From an uncultured Bacteroidota bacterium (GTDB taxonomy: Bacteria > Bacteroidota > Bacteroidia > Flavobacteriales > Flavobacteriaceae): 64,000 bases of DNA. This document shows positions 20,078 through 29,723 of this stretch, in pieces; within the stretch, counting starts at the first letter, position 1, and each line of letters begins with the position of its first letter. The translations under genes were made by a program, and so were the position numbers. The stretch covers positions 1 to 64,000 of the forward strand of contig CACOGA010000005.1 of NCBI GenBank assembly GCA_902626585.1. The letters run 5' to 3'. The notes below the pieces were generated by a model. It was not told where the DNA came from and ran no database searches. It saw only the letters and a program-made list of their open reading frames with translations.

Positions 20078-20923
20078 ATGATTGACTCTGAAATCCTAAA
20101 AAAAATAACCGTTCAGACAAGAAGAGATATTCTTAGAATGGTCCACAAAGTAAATTCAGGCCACCCAGGAGGATCGCTGGGTTGTACAGAATTTTTGGTT
20201 ACCTTATTCAATTCAGAAATGAATAGGAACAAAACTTTTTCTATGGATGGTAAAGATGAGGATATATTTTTTTTAAGCAACGGACATATATCCCCTGTTT
20301 TTTATAGCGTTCTTGCAAGATGTGGTTATTTTGAAATAAATGAGCTTAACACATTTAGATTAATTAACTCAAGATTGCAAGGTCACCCAACGACCCACGA
20401 AGGTCTTCCAGGTGTAAGGATTGCATCGGGATCTTTAGGTCAGGGGCTATCTGTAGCGGTTGGTGCTTCATTATCAAAAAAATTAAATGGTGATAAAAAT
20501 TTAGTATACTGTCTAATGGGAGATGGAGAATTACAGGAAGGACAAAATTGGGAAGCTATCATGTTTGCCTCATCGAATAAGATTGACAATATTATAGCCA
20601 CAATCGATTTAAATGGTCAACAAATTGATGGCTCAACAGAAGATGTTTTGAACCTGGGAGATTTGAAAAATAAGTTCAGTGCTTTTGGTTGGGAAGTAAT
20701 TGAATGTGATAACGGTAATGATATTGACGAAATCAAGGATAAGCTAAAGTTAGCTAAATCAAAGTGTTTCAACCAAAAACCTGTGTGTATATTATTAAAA
20801 ACCGTAATGGGAAATGGTGTTGATTTTATGATGCACACCCACGAATGGCATGGAAAAGCACCCAATGATGACCAACTAGAAATAGCTTTAAGTCAAAATG
20901 AAGAAACGCTAGGAGACTACTAA
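20078..20923 (+). CDS. Transketolase, N-terminal subunit
   Basis: HKVNSGHPGGSLGCTEFLV, GSLGQGLSVAVGASL, MGDGELQEGQNWEA; ATG at 20078 preferred over TTG 20054. Confidence 0.93.
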   Translation: MIDSEILKKITVQTRRDILRMVHKVNSGHPGGSLGCTEFLVTLFNSEMNRNKTFSMDGKDEDIFFLSNGHISPVFYSVLARCGYFEINELNTFRLINSRLQGHPTTHEGLPGVRIASGSLGQGLSVAVGASLSKKLNGDKNLVYCLMGDGELQEGQNWEAIMFASSNKIDNIIATIDLNGQQIDGSTEDVLNLGDLKNKFSAFGWEVIECDNGNDIDEIKDKLKLAKSKCFNQKPVCILLKTVMGNGVDFMMHTHEWHGKAPNDDQLEIALSQNEETLGDY

Positions 20924-20924
20924 T

Positions 20925-21878
20925 ATGAAAAATTACACATATACAGAAAAAAAAGATACCAGAAGTGGATTTGGAGATGGACTTACAGAACTTGGGTTAA
21001 ATAATAAAAATGTAGTCGCACTTTGTGCTGATTTAACCGGCTCTCTAAAAATGAATGAGTTCAAAAATAATCACCCTGATAGATTTTTTCAGGTTGGAAT
21101 TGCTGAAGCTAACATGATGGGGATTGCAGCAGGTCTTACGATCGGCGGAAAAATTCCTTTTACAGGAACTTTTGCTAATTTTTCAACTGGTAGGGTTTAT
21201 GATCAAATAAGACAATCAATTGCCTATTCTGGTAAAAATGTTAAAATTTGTGCCTCCCATGCTGGGATAACACTTGGCGAAGATGGTGCTACACATCAAA
21301 TTCTTGAAGATGTAGGGATGATGAAAATGCTGCCTGGGATGACAGTTATTAATACATGTGACTACAATCAAACAAAAGCGGCTACTCTAGCTATAGCAGA
21401 TCACAAAGGTCCTGTTTATTTAAGATTCGGTAGACCAAAGGTTCCTGTATTTACAGACCCAAATCAGAAGTTTGAAATTGGTAAAGGAATTAAACTAACC
21501 GAAGGCAATGATGTAACCGTTGTTGCTACTGGACATCTTGTTTGGGAATCAATTGAAGCTGCGAAAATTTTAAATGAATCTGGAATCACTACCGAAGTAA
21601 TAAATATTCACACTATTAAACCCTTAGATAAAAAAATAATACTTGATTCGGTTAAAAAAACCAGATGTATTGTTTCAGCTGAGGAACATAATTTTTTAGG
21701 TGGGCTGGGTGAAAGTATTTCTAGGGTTTTGGCAAAAAATTTACCTTTACCCCAAGAGTTTGTAGCTACAAATGATACATTTGGTGAATCTGGCACACCA
21801 GCAGAACTAATGGAAAAATACGGATTGAATGCGGATTCAATTGTTAAAAAAGTTAAAAAAGTTATTGCTAGAAAATAG
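20925..21878 (+). CDS. Transketolase, C-terminal subunit
   Basis: FFQVGIAEANMMGIAAGL, FSTGRVYDQIRQSIAYSGKNVKICASHAGITLGEDGATHQ. Confidence 0.94.
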   Translation: MKNYTYTEKKDTRSGFGDGLTELGLNNKNVVALCADLTGSLKMNEFKNNHPDRFFQVGIAEANMMGIAAGLTIGGKIPFTGTFANFSTGRVYDQIRQSIAYSGKNVKICASHAGITLGEDGATHQILEDVGMMKMLPGMTVINTCDYNQTKAATLAIADHKGPVYLRFGRPKVPVFTDPNQKFEIGKGIKLTEGNDVTVVATGHLVWESIEAAKILNESGITTEVINIHTIKPLDKKIILDSVKKTRCIVSAEEHNFLGGLGESISRVLAKNLPLPQEFVATNDTFGESGTPAELMEKYGLNADSIVKKVKKVIARK

Positions 21879-21880
21879 TA

Positions 21881-22858
21881 CTAGTCATCCCTAGACGCAG
21901 AATCATCAGAATCAAGATAATTTGGTATTCCATCCCCGTCGGTATCATCATTAGTAGGGTCTCCGTCCCCAATATCATTAGTAGGGTCTCCATCTCCATC
22001 ACGATCAACAGTTAAATCAGAGTCTGGCTCTAGGTCCTCATCTATCGTCAAAGTACCATCGTTATCATCATCACTGTCTACAAAGTCAGCAAAAGTATCA
22101 TCATCCGAATTATCATTGGTTAAATCATAATCACCATTAATATCCTCTAGGTGCGAAGGTACATTGTCAAAATCATGGTCATTAACCTCTGATTGAAATA
22201 CCTTAAACTTAAAAATCAAATTTGAATAAACAGGAACTGTACCTGCAGCAGCAGAAAAATAGCCCAATCCTGATGGTAAAAACATTACACCTATTCCTGG
22301 ATTATTATAAGTTACTGTTCCATCTGAATTTATTGTAAATCCCTCAGCATTATTAAATTCTGGCAATACCCTACCCCAACCTGCAATTGTTGAAGTAAGA
22401 TCGAAATCTACCGGAGTTACAGAACTATCAAATACAGTATCGTCCATTAAAGTTCCTTCATATGACACTCGAACCTTATCGGAAAAATTTGGGGAGTTTT
22501 CTGCTCCACCTTGATTAATTTTTAAAATATAGTATTCATACTCCGCATCAAAATATGTTGTAGTTAAGACTTCAACCAAATCGATAAGTAATGTATTATC
22601 ATCCGGGTTTGGTAATTCTCCATCGTCTGGTAATTCTGTGATCTCAATATCGTTAAAAGAAACTTCGGAATTATTCATTAAAAGAGATTCATCAATGTAA
22701 TGAGTTTGTAAAAAGTTAACAAGTGAGTCGTTATCTATAGCCTGTTGTTCGGTTCTGTCAGCTTCAGGAACCTCTACCAGACCATCATCATCATCATCTC
22801 CACATGAATATCCTATGAGCAAAACCGCAATTAATAAGATATATAGTTTTAATTTCAT
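21881..22858 (-). CDS. FKBP-type peptidyl-prolyl isomerase lipoprotein with Asp-rich thrombospondin-3-like tail
   Basis: Signal + Cys lipobox (LLIGYSCG); DKVRVSYEGTLMDDTVFDSS, GIGVMFLPSGLGYF; C-terminus DNDGTLTIDEDLEPDSD...DGDGIPNYLDSDD. Confidence 0.85.
   Translation of the reverse strand: MKLKLYILLIAVLLIGYSCGDDDDDGLVEVPEADRTEQQAIDNDSLVNFLQTHYIDESLLMNNSEVSFNDIEITELPDDGELPNPDDNTLLIDLVEVLTTTYFDAEYEYYILKINQGGAENSPNFSDKVRVSYEGTLMDDTVFDSSVTPVDFDLTSTIAGWGRVLPEFNNAEGFTINSDGTVTYNNPGIGVMFLPSGLGYFSAAAGTVPVYSNLIFKFKVFQSEVNDHDFDNVPSHLEDINGDYDLTNDNSDDDTFADFVDSDDDNDGTLTIDEDLEPDSDLTVDRDGDGDPTNDIGDGDPTNDDTDGDGIPNYLDSDDSASRDD
21947..22000. repeat. 27-bp tandem duplication within the Asp-rich tail
   Basis: ATCATTAGTAGGGTCTCCGTCCCCAAT followed by ATCATTAGTAGGGTCTCCATCTCCATC, encoding GDGDPTND twice. 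Confidence 0.85.
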
Positions 22859-22927
22859 AGATTAATTTAACTTTGTCAGCAAAAATACAATTATAAAGAA
22901 TATAATTTATTTATTTAACATTCTTTT

Positions 22928-23425
22928 ATGGACAGGAAAAAAATTTTAGATCACATATCAATAAATAAAAAGATTAAGAGAATTTCACTTCAAATTATTG
23001 AATCAAATATTACTGAAAATGAAATCATTATTGCTGGGATCGAAAGAAAAGGGTTCATCATTGCAAAAAAAATACATGACGAAATAAATAAAATTTCAGA
23101 TATCAAAGTTAAAATGTGTAATGTAAAAATTGACAAAAATAACCCCTTGAATGAAATATCTACATCTTTAAATTCTGAAAAATTCCAAAATAAATCAGTT
23201 ATTGTTATAGATGATGTATTAAACTCTGGTGCTACACTGATGTATACAGTCAAGTATTTTTTAAATACCAGGCTTAAAGGTTTAAAAACCGTAGTTTTAG
23301 TAGACAGAAATCATAAAAAATATCCCATAAAAGCTGATTTTAAAGGATTATCTCTATCAACTTCAATTCAAAATAAAGTAGAGGTAAGTATCAATGGAGA
23401 TAAGATTGAGGCCTATTTAGTCTAA
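22928..23425 (+). CDS. PyrR-like phosphoribosyltransferase
   Basis: PRPP loop VIVIDDVLNSGATLMYTV; IAGIERKGFIIAKKI. Confidence 0.87.
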   Translation: MDRKKILDHISINKKIKRISLQIIESNITENEIIIAGIERKGFIIAKKIHDEINKISDIKVKMCNVKIDKNNPLNEISTSLNSEKFQNKSVIVIDDVLNSGATLMYTVKYFLNTRLKGLKTVVLVDRNHKKYPIKADFKGLSLSTSIQNKVEVSINGDKIEAYLV

Positions 23426-23935
23426 ATTTGAAATTATTAAATCGCAAATTGTTTTAAAATCTTTGTTGTAACAGTCAATTGTGATAATAGCTCTATTATA
23501 ATAAAACTCTCTTTCAAAAAGATGTTTCGAAACAAATTCAACCATTTTTTCTTCTGATTCAATCCCAGAAATTAGAGGTCTGTCATTTTTATTTTTATAC
23601 AGTCTTTTAGAAAGATCAATATTATTATTTTTGAGATAAATTGAAATGTTATTATTGGAATTAATAATACTAATATTGTTATTATAACAGGGTGTTCCTC
23701 CACCAACTGAAAGTACAAAATTCTTATTTTCTGAAAGACATTTGTTTAAGTATTTTGATTCTACTTTTCTAAAATATATATCTCCTGATTGCTCAAAAAT
23801 ATTATTGATAGAAGCATTCTCATTTTTTTCAATATACTGGTCCAAATCGATGAAATTGACACCAAGTTTATAAGCTAATTGAGAGCCGATTTTAGATTTT
23901 CCCGAACCCATGTACCCAATTAAAACTATATTCAT
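23417..23935 (-). CDS. aroK: Shikimate kinase
   Basis: MNIVLIGYMGSGKSKIGSQLA, FIDLDQYIEKNENASINNIFEQSGDIYFRKVESKYL, LSVGGGTPCY; start at internal Met rather than ORF start 23974. Confidence 0.93.
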   Translation of the reverse strand: MNIVLIGYMGSGKSKIGSQLAYKLGVNFIDLDQYIEKNENASINNIFEQSGDIYFRKVESKYLNKCLSENKNFVLSVGGGTPCYNNNISIINSNNNISIYLKNNNIDLSKRLYKNKNDRPLISGIESEEKMVEFVSKHLFEREFYYNRAIITIDCYNKDFKTICDLIISNLD

Positions 23936-23954
23936 TAATTCTTTATTAAATGCA

Positions 23955-23984
23955 TTGTAATATAAATTAAACATTTTATATTTG
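23955..23984 (+). promoter_or_regulatory. Bacteroidetes-type promoter for tRNA-Lys
   Basis: TTG (23955-23957)-N19-TATATTTG (23977-23984). Confidence 0.75.
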
Positions 23985-24006
23985 CAGCCTTAAACTTATT
24001 AAATTT

Positions 24007-24079
24007 GACCTGGTAGCTCAGTTGGTAGAGCATCTCCCTTTTAAGGAGAGGGTCCTGGGTTCGAGCCCCAGCCAGGTCA
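24007..24079 (+). tRNA. tRNA-Lys (anticodon TTT)
   Basis: Acceptor GACCTGG/CCAGGTC, anticodon arm CTCCCTTTTAAGGAG, T arm TGGGTTCGAGCCCCA; CCA not encoded. Confidence 0.96.
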
Positions 24080-24150
24080 CTTTTTTTAACTTTTCAGCCT
24101 CGACTTTCTTATCATCCTACTTTTTATTAAAATTGAACCTTGTCATATAA

Positions 24151-24177
24151 AAAAGAACTCTAAGCGTTATTTTAAAT
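24151..24177 (+). promoter_or_regulatory. 27-bp motif (copy A) upstream of TonB receptor
   Basis: AAAAGAACTCTAAGCGTTATTTTAAAT; 23/27 identical to 33719-33745; starts 41 bp before the -7-like TATATTTA (24192-24199). Confidence 0.65.
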
Positions 24178-24207
24178 TATATACCCTTAATTATATTTAT
24201 AAAAAAT

Positions 24208-26286
24208 TTGATATTGATTAAAAGATCTATTTTTTGTTTTATTGTAATTCTTCTGTCAAAAAGTATCATGAGTCAATCTGTGCTTTCTCAAAATGACTCA
24301 ATAAAAAATAATCTTGATGAAATAATAATTACAGCAACAAAAACTAAAAGAATACTTTCATCAATTCCGCTAAATGCATCAATTATAAAAAAAGAAGAAA
24401 TTGAAAGGACCAGTGCGACCAGGTTAACTGATGTAATAAATGAGGAGCTTGGTTTAATGACAGTTTCTGATTTTGGAGGTGGTGAAGGGATTCAAATCCA
24501 AGGCCTAGACTCTGAATATACATTGGTTTTGATAGATAATCAACCCCTCATTGGAAGATCTGCTGGTACCCTCGACTTGAATAGAATTAGTGTTGGGAAT
24601 ATTAAACAAATTGAGATAGTTAGAGGTGCTTCCTCCAGCCTATATGGCAATGAAGCACTAGCAGGTGTTATAAATATTATAACCGAGGAGCCAGCAAATG
24701 GGTTTAACGCTGATATCTCAGGTTCTTATGAAACTCACAACACAATAGACAACAATTTTTCTTTAGGTTATAAAAGTCAAAAATTTACCAGCTCATTATT
24801 TGTAAATACATTCTCAAGTGATGGATATGATTTAGATGAAACAGACGAGTTAAACACAGTAAATGAGTTCAAAAATATTACAACGCAATTAAAATTAGGC
24901 TATGATCTAAATGATAAATTTACAATCAGTATAAATTCTAGATATTATAATCAAATAATTGATAATATTGCTTCAATCACATTGTCAGGGGAAACTAATA
25001 TTTCTGAAAAGAATATTAATTTGAAAATGAATCATAAAACAAAAAAATTCAACACTGACTTAGAAATATATTTTAATTCATTTTATGGTGATGAATTTCT
25101 TGATGATCAAAATGGTAATAGATTTAGTGAAAGTTTTTATGACCAAACCCTTATTAAGCCTGAAATAAAATCAATTTATGAAATTTCTGATAAGAATAAT
25201 ATTATAGTTGGAATTGGAAATAGGTATGAGTCTTTGGACAGAACTTATTTCGATATTAAGCCGAAACAAAATTCTCCGTTCATTTATTTTCAATATGATT
25301 ATCGCCCTCTTGAAAAAATAAATTTATTATTTGGGGGTAGATATGATAAGTTTGATGAGTATAAATCACAAATAAGTCCAAAGTTTTCAGGAATTTTTGA
25401 ATTTGATGATAATAATCTTGTAAAAATTTCTACAGGATATGGGTTCAAAGCTCCAGATTTTAGACAGCTTTACTTTAACTTTTCTAATTCAACAATTGGC
25501 TATTCGGTAATAGGGTATAATGTTGTTAACGATGTGATGAGTCAACTCATTGATGAAGGGCAAATCTTAAACATTGTTGTTCCTTTGGAAGAATTTGACA
25601 ATTCTTTATCACCCGAGAGTTCTTTCAGTGTAAACATTGGGTTTGAAACATCATTTTTAAAGAACTTTAAATTTTCAGGAAATTTTTTTAATAATTCTAC
25701 CAGAAATTTAATTGATTACCGAGTAATAGCTAATAAAACAAACGGACAAAACGTCTTCTCATACTACAATATCAATGAGGTATCCACATATGGTGTTGAG
25801 ATTGAAACAAAATATAAACCAAATAATAACTTTAAAATATCTTTGGGTTATCAGCTTCTTTATGCATACGACCTAGATGCAAGAAAAGCATTTGATAATG
25901 GTGAAGTATTTGCAAGATTGACCCCGGTATCCTCTGCTTTCAGATTAAAAAAATCTGATTATTTTGGTTTGTATAATAGATCTAGACACATGGCTATATT
26001 TAAAATAAATTACAATAATTTAGAAAATAAATTCAACTCAAGCTTAAGATTGAGATACAGAAGTAAATATGGATTATATGACAGTAATTCTAATAATTAT
26101 TTAGATAAATATGATGAATTTGTTAATGGTTATTTTACTGCTAATGTAAGTTTGAATAAATTAATTAATCAAAGAATATCCCTCTCAGCGGGAATAGAAA
26201 ATATTTTTAACTATTTTGACAGACAAAATATTTCAAATCTAAGCGGAAGAATTTACTTTTTACGTGCCAAATACAATCTAAAATAA
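24208..26286 (+). CDS. TonB-dependent receptor, likely heme/hemoprotein (HmuR-like)
   Basis: Plug domain DEIIITATKTKRILSSIPLNASIIKKEEIERTSATRLTDVIN, IEIVRGASSSLYGNEALAGVINIIT; followed by HmuY-like gene; start TTG 24208 or 24214. Confidence 0.92.
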   Translation: MILIKRSIFCFIVILLSKSIMSQSVLSQNDSIKNNLDEIIITATKTKRILSSIPLNASIIKKEEIERTSATRLTDVINEELGLMTVSDFGGGEGIQIQGLDSEYTLVLIDNQPLIGRSAGTLDLNRISVGNIKQIEIVRGASSSLYGNEALAGVINIITEEPANGFNADISGSYETHNTIDNNFSLGYKSQKFTSSLFVNTFSSDGYDLDETDELNTVNEFKNITTQLKLGYDLNDKFTISINSRYYNQIIDNIASITLSGETNISEKNINLKMNHKTKKFNTDLEIYFNSFYGDEFLDDQNGNRFSESFYDQTLIKPEIKSIYEISDKNNIIVGIGNRYESLDRTYFDIKPKQNSPFIYFQYDYRPLEKINLLFGGRYDKFDEYKSQISPKFSGIFEFDDNNLVKISTGYGFKAPDFRQLYFNFSNSTIGYSVIGYNVVNDVMSQLIDEGQILNIVVPLEEFDNSLSPESSFSVNIGFETSFLKNFKFSGNFFNNSTRNLIDYRVIANKTNGQNVFSYYNINEVSTYGVEIETKYKPNNNFKISLGYQLLYAYDLDARKAFDNGEVFARLTPVSSAFRLKKSDYFGLYNRSRHMAIFKINYNNLENKFNSSLRLRYRSKYGLYDSNSNNYLDKYDEFVNGYFTANVSLNKLINQRISLSAGIENIFNYFDRQNISNLSGRIYFLRAKYNLK

Positions 26287-26291
26287 TAATT

Positions 26292-26921
26292 ATGAAAACT
26301 ATCAAATTTTTTACAATCTCTTTTATTTTACTATTTACTTTTAGCTGTGAGGATGACAATAATATCGGAATAGATACTATCAGTATAACCGTTGAAGATC
26401 TTCATGCACCCCTAGAAGGTGGTCAAGGTTCACCTGTTGGCGCATCTGGGCCATTTACAAAATTTAATTTTGAAAATGGTATTCAAACTGACAGTGAAAC
26501 TAACTGGGACATAGCCTTTAGAGGAACATCTATTATCGTTAATGGAGGTGAGTCTATGGGCACAGAAGGTGAGCCCGAAAGGAATGGTGATGGTGCTGCC
26601 TATATTTTTGAGGGCACTATGAACGAAATGGAAATAGTGGAAATATCTTTACTTACAGAAGATTCTCAAAATTCATATGCTATTCCAACTGGTAGTGGAA
26701 ACGGATGGTACACCTATTCTGGGCCTCCAAATCACATAATAAGTCCAACTCCTGGAAAAATTTTAGTATTCAGAACACACGATAATAAATATGCTAAAGT
26801 TGAAATTTTGAGCTATTATCTAGGTGCTCCTGAAAATCCAGATGCATTTACTGATCAGAGCAGATATTATACATTCAACTATGTTTATCAACCCAATGAA
26901 GGGGCAACAACATTTGACTAA
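26292..26921 (+). CDS. HmuY-like heme-binding lipoprotein
   Basis: Lipobox LFTFSCEDD; TNWDIAFRGTSIIVNGG typical of the HmuY family; follows TonB receptor. Confidence 0.85.
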   Translation: MKTIKFFTISFILLFTFSCEDDNNIGIDTISITVEDLHAPLEGGQGSPVGASGPFTKFNFENGIQTDSETNWDIAFRGTSIIVNGGESMGTEGEPERNGDGAAYIFEGTMNEMEIVEISLLTEDSQNSYAIPTGSGNGWYTYSGPPNHIISPTPGKILVFRTHDNKYAKVEILSYYLGAPENPDAFTDQSRYYTFNYVYQPNEGATTFD

Positions 26922-27307
26922 AACAAGATATTTTCTTGACTGATATCATCTGGAATGGAACAAACCTCTAATTTTCCAAATAATCTATATCTATTTGCAG
27001 CAATAATACGATAGAAAACATCCAATATAGCATTTGGTGATAATTTAATTATAGTTTTCAAAAAATAATTAAGCTTGACATATTTTAAACAGTACTTGAT
27101 TGCCTCAGACCGTTCCAGAATCTGATTCCTCTCTGTAATGATGAATACGGTATCACCTAAATTTAATTTTGGATAATTCTTTTTTATGTAAACACTATCA
27201 AAATTGGTAAAATATATATTTTTTTCAGGGTTTCTGTCAGAGAGCCATCTTACATAATTATTACATAGCACACAAAAACCATCAAAAACAATTATTATTT
27301 TTTCCAT
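26918..27307 (-). CDS. DCC family (DUF393) thiol-disulfide oxidoreductase-like protein
   Basis: IVFDGFCVLCNNYVRWLSDRNPEKNIYFTNFDS. Confidence 0.9.
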   Translation of the reverse strand: MEKIIIVFDGFCVLCNNYVRWLSDRNPEKNIYFTNFDSVYIKKNYPKLNLGDTVFIITERNQILERSEAIKYCLKYVKLNYFLKTIIKLSPNAILDVFYRIIAANRYRLFGKLEVCSIPDDISQENILF

Positions 27308-27308
27308 T

Positions 27309-29723
27309 CTAAAATTTATATTGGAGTGTTAAATAATAGTTTCTGGGTGGAGACGGTATAATTCCAGGACCAGGATATCCTGTGGCTCTTCTTGTAAAAT
27401 AAAAATTATTTAAAATATTATTTATTCCCGTTTCAAGTTTTATTTTTCCAAATTTATAATTCATTGATAAATCTAAAATACCATAAGCCGGAATTTGACC
27501 TATCACACCACTCAGGTTAGATTCAATAGAATTTGATGAATCTGAAAATTGGCTTGACAGATACGAATACTGAAGATAAGATGTGTAATTTTTGTAACCA
27601 AATTTAATTCCATACTTAATATTATACTTAGGAACAAATTCAACTTCCTTGCCCTCTACTCCTGGCTCATCTGAACTTACATATTTTGAATCAATTACAG
27701 AAAAATTTAGAAAAGTATTAAAGATATAGCTAGAATTTAATCCGAAAATTTTTCTCAAATTAAGGTCAATTAAACTTTCTAATCCATAAATATTAGCATC
27801 TCCAGTATTAGTTCTATATGCCTTAACGTTACCGTCATCAAACAGTTTTTGAACAAATCCAATTCTGTTATTATAAGCTAAATGGAAAATATTGGCGTCA
27901 AAACTAAAATAATTATTGTAGTTACCCCTTAAACCCATATCAACTGTGTAACCGTTTTCATCCGATATTTCTGGGTCAATTGCATAAGCTGGGTTTACAG
28001 TACTGATGTCAGCAAATGTCACAGAACGGTAGTTTTGTGAGAAATTGGCATATAATTCTGTATCATTGTCAAATTTTTTCGATACACCTACTCCGCTTAA
28101 TAAAAATAACCTCTCATTATTTCTGTTTTCAAGAATGGTATCGTGTTGAATAACATTTAGCGCTGCATCCTGAACAATTCTTTCATATTGCCCTCTCGCC
28201 TTGGTGTTAATGTATTCTAATCTAAATCCAGGTGTAACAGAAAGCTTGTCACTAATATTTATAATATTCTCTCCGAAAATTGAAATATTTCTATTTGGGT
28301 ATTTGTAATCTGATTGGTTGGAATAGGCTGGAAAATTATCATTGTAAAAACTAAAATCTGCATCGTTAAAATCTGACCCTGGACCTTGTTTACTAAAATT
28401 AGTTGCAGAATATAATTTTGATCCTAAAACAAAAATCGCGTCTTTATTAAATAGATCATAATTACTTAAAAACTTAATCTCGAAGCCAAAATTATTAAAA
28501 TCACCACTTATTAAATCTCGAGGACCATTACTGTCAACCTGATCTACTCTATTTACTCTAAAACCTAGGGCATTTCGTGTAGCGTTTAAACCAAAAAGAC
28601 TAACAGAAATAGATTTTTCTAAATCAAATTCATGATCAAATCTTAGGTTATACAGAAGCCAATCAACATTAAACCAATTTCTTGCTCTATTACTTTGAAA
28701 AGGATCATTAAAAAACATCTGGTCATTTAATCCACCTGCTTGCTGAGATAAATATGTGAAGTAAGTAAAGTCGAAGGATAATTTTGTGCTTTTATTTAGA
28801 TCATATATAGCTCTAATAAAAAAGTTTTTTGAGTTAAAATAAGAGTTATCTCTAAAACCATCACCCTGTTTAAAGTTAAAATAGGAATAATATCTAAATT
28901 TTTTAGTTGAACCCATGTAGCTTGAAAAATTGGTATACAGATTATTACTACCCAAAGAATTTCTAAATATGAATTCTTCTTTTTGATTTATTTTTGGCTC
29001 TTTTATTACAAAATTGACAAGCCCTCCAAATTGAGTTCCGTACTGTAAAGAAGCTGCACCTCTAACTATTTGTATATTACTCAAACCCTCAGATGGTGGA
29101 GAGTAATAGCTCTCTGGATAGCCAAGAACATCAGCACTTATGTCGTAACCATTTTGTCTTGTATTAAAATTGGATGTTCTATTAGGGTCTAAACCTCTTC
29201 CTCCTATATTTAATTGTAGACCAGCATCGTCATTTTGAAATATATTCAAACCTGCAACCTGTGAATAAATTTGTCGAGAATTATTGCTAGCCAAGTTTGC
29301 CATACTTTGGTCAACCAAAACAACTTCACTTTTTTTGCCCTCAAATATGCTTGTTCCCTCTACCGCATTAAGTCTTTGAAGTGAAAAAATCTTTTCATTT
29401 CTAGCGATAATTTGAATTTCGTCTAAGTTTTCGATTAATGGTTCTAAGTAAATAGTTTCATTTTGATTTAATAAACGCTGATTTACCAGGTAGTTTTCCA
29501 TGTAGAAACTAATCATTTCAACTTTAGTGGCTTCAAATGAATAATATCCGTTTTCATCTGAAATATCTACCAAACCTCTTGAATTTGAATATACTTTGAC
29601 ACCACTGATAGTCTCATTTGTTTGTATATCTAGGATATAACCTGAGAGGATCTCTTGAGATAAAATAGTCTGATTTGAAATCAGAAGGATTAGCAGTATT
29701 TTATAATAAACTTTTGATGTCAT
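27309..29723 (-). CDS. TonB-dependent receptor with N-terminal carboxypeptidase-regulatory-like domain
   Basis: LSGYILDIQTNETISGVKVYSNSRGLVDISDENGYYSF; IQIVRGAASLQYGTQFGGLVNFVIKEP; C-terminal YYLTLQYKF. Confidence 0.93.
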   Translation of the reverse strand: MTSKVYYKILLILLISNQTILSQEILSGYILDIQTNETISGVKVYSNSRGLVDISDENGYYSFEATKVEMISFYMENYLVNQRLLNQNETIYLEPLIENLDEIQIIARNEKIFSLQRLNAVEGTSIFEGKKSEVVLVDQSMANLASNNSRQIYSQVAGLNIFQNDDAGLQLNIGGRGLDPNRTSNFNTRQNGYDISADVLGYPESYYSPPSEGLSNIQIVRGAASLQYGTQFGGLVNFVIKEPKINQKEEFIFRNSLGSNNLYTNFSSYMGSTKKFRYYSYFNFKQGDGFRDNSYFNSKNFFIRAIYDLNKSTKLSFDFTYFTYLSQQAGGLNDQMFFNDPFQSNRARNWFNVDWLLYNLRFDHEFDLEKSISVSLFGLNATRNALGFRVNRVDQVDSNGPRDLISGDFNNFGFEIKFLSNYDLFNKDAIFVLGSKLYSATNFSKQGPGSDFNDADFSFYNDNFPAYSNQSDYKYPNRNISIFGENIINISDKLSVTPGFRLEYINTKARGQYERIVQDAALNVIQHDTILENRNNERLFLLSGVGVSKKFDNDTELYANFSQNYRSVTFADISTVNPAYAIDPEISDENGYTVDMGLRGNYNNYFSFDANIFHLAYNNRIGFVQKLFDDGNVKAYRTNTGDANIYGLESLIDLNLRKIFGLNSSYIFNTFLNFSVIDSKYVSSDEPGVEGKEVEFVPKYNIKYGIKFGYKNYTSYLQYSYLSSQFSDSSNSIESNLSGVIGQIPAYGILDLSMNYKFGKIKLETGINNILNNFYFTRRATGYPGPGIIPSPPRNYYLTLQYKF

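Noticed and set aside
20078-21878. Frameshifted transketolase pseudogene
   Set aside because: Two separate ORFs with intact N- and C-terminal transketolase domains, separated by 1 nt, match the well-known split-subunit arrangement.
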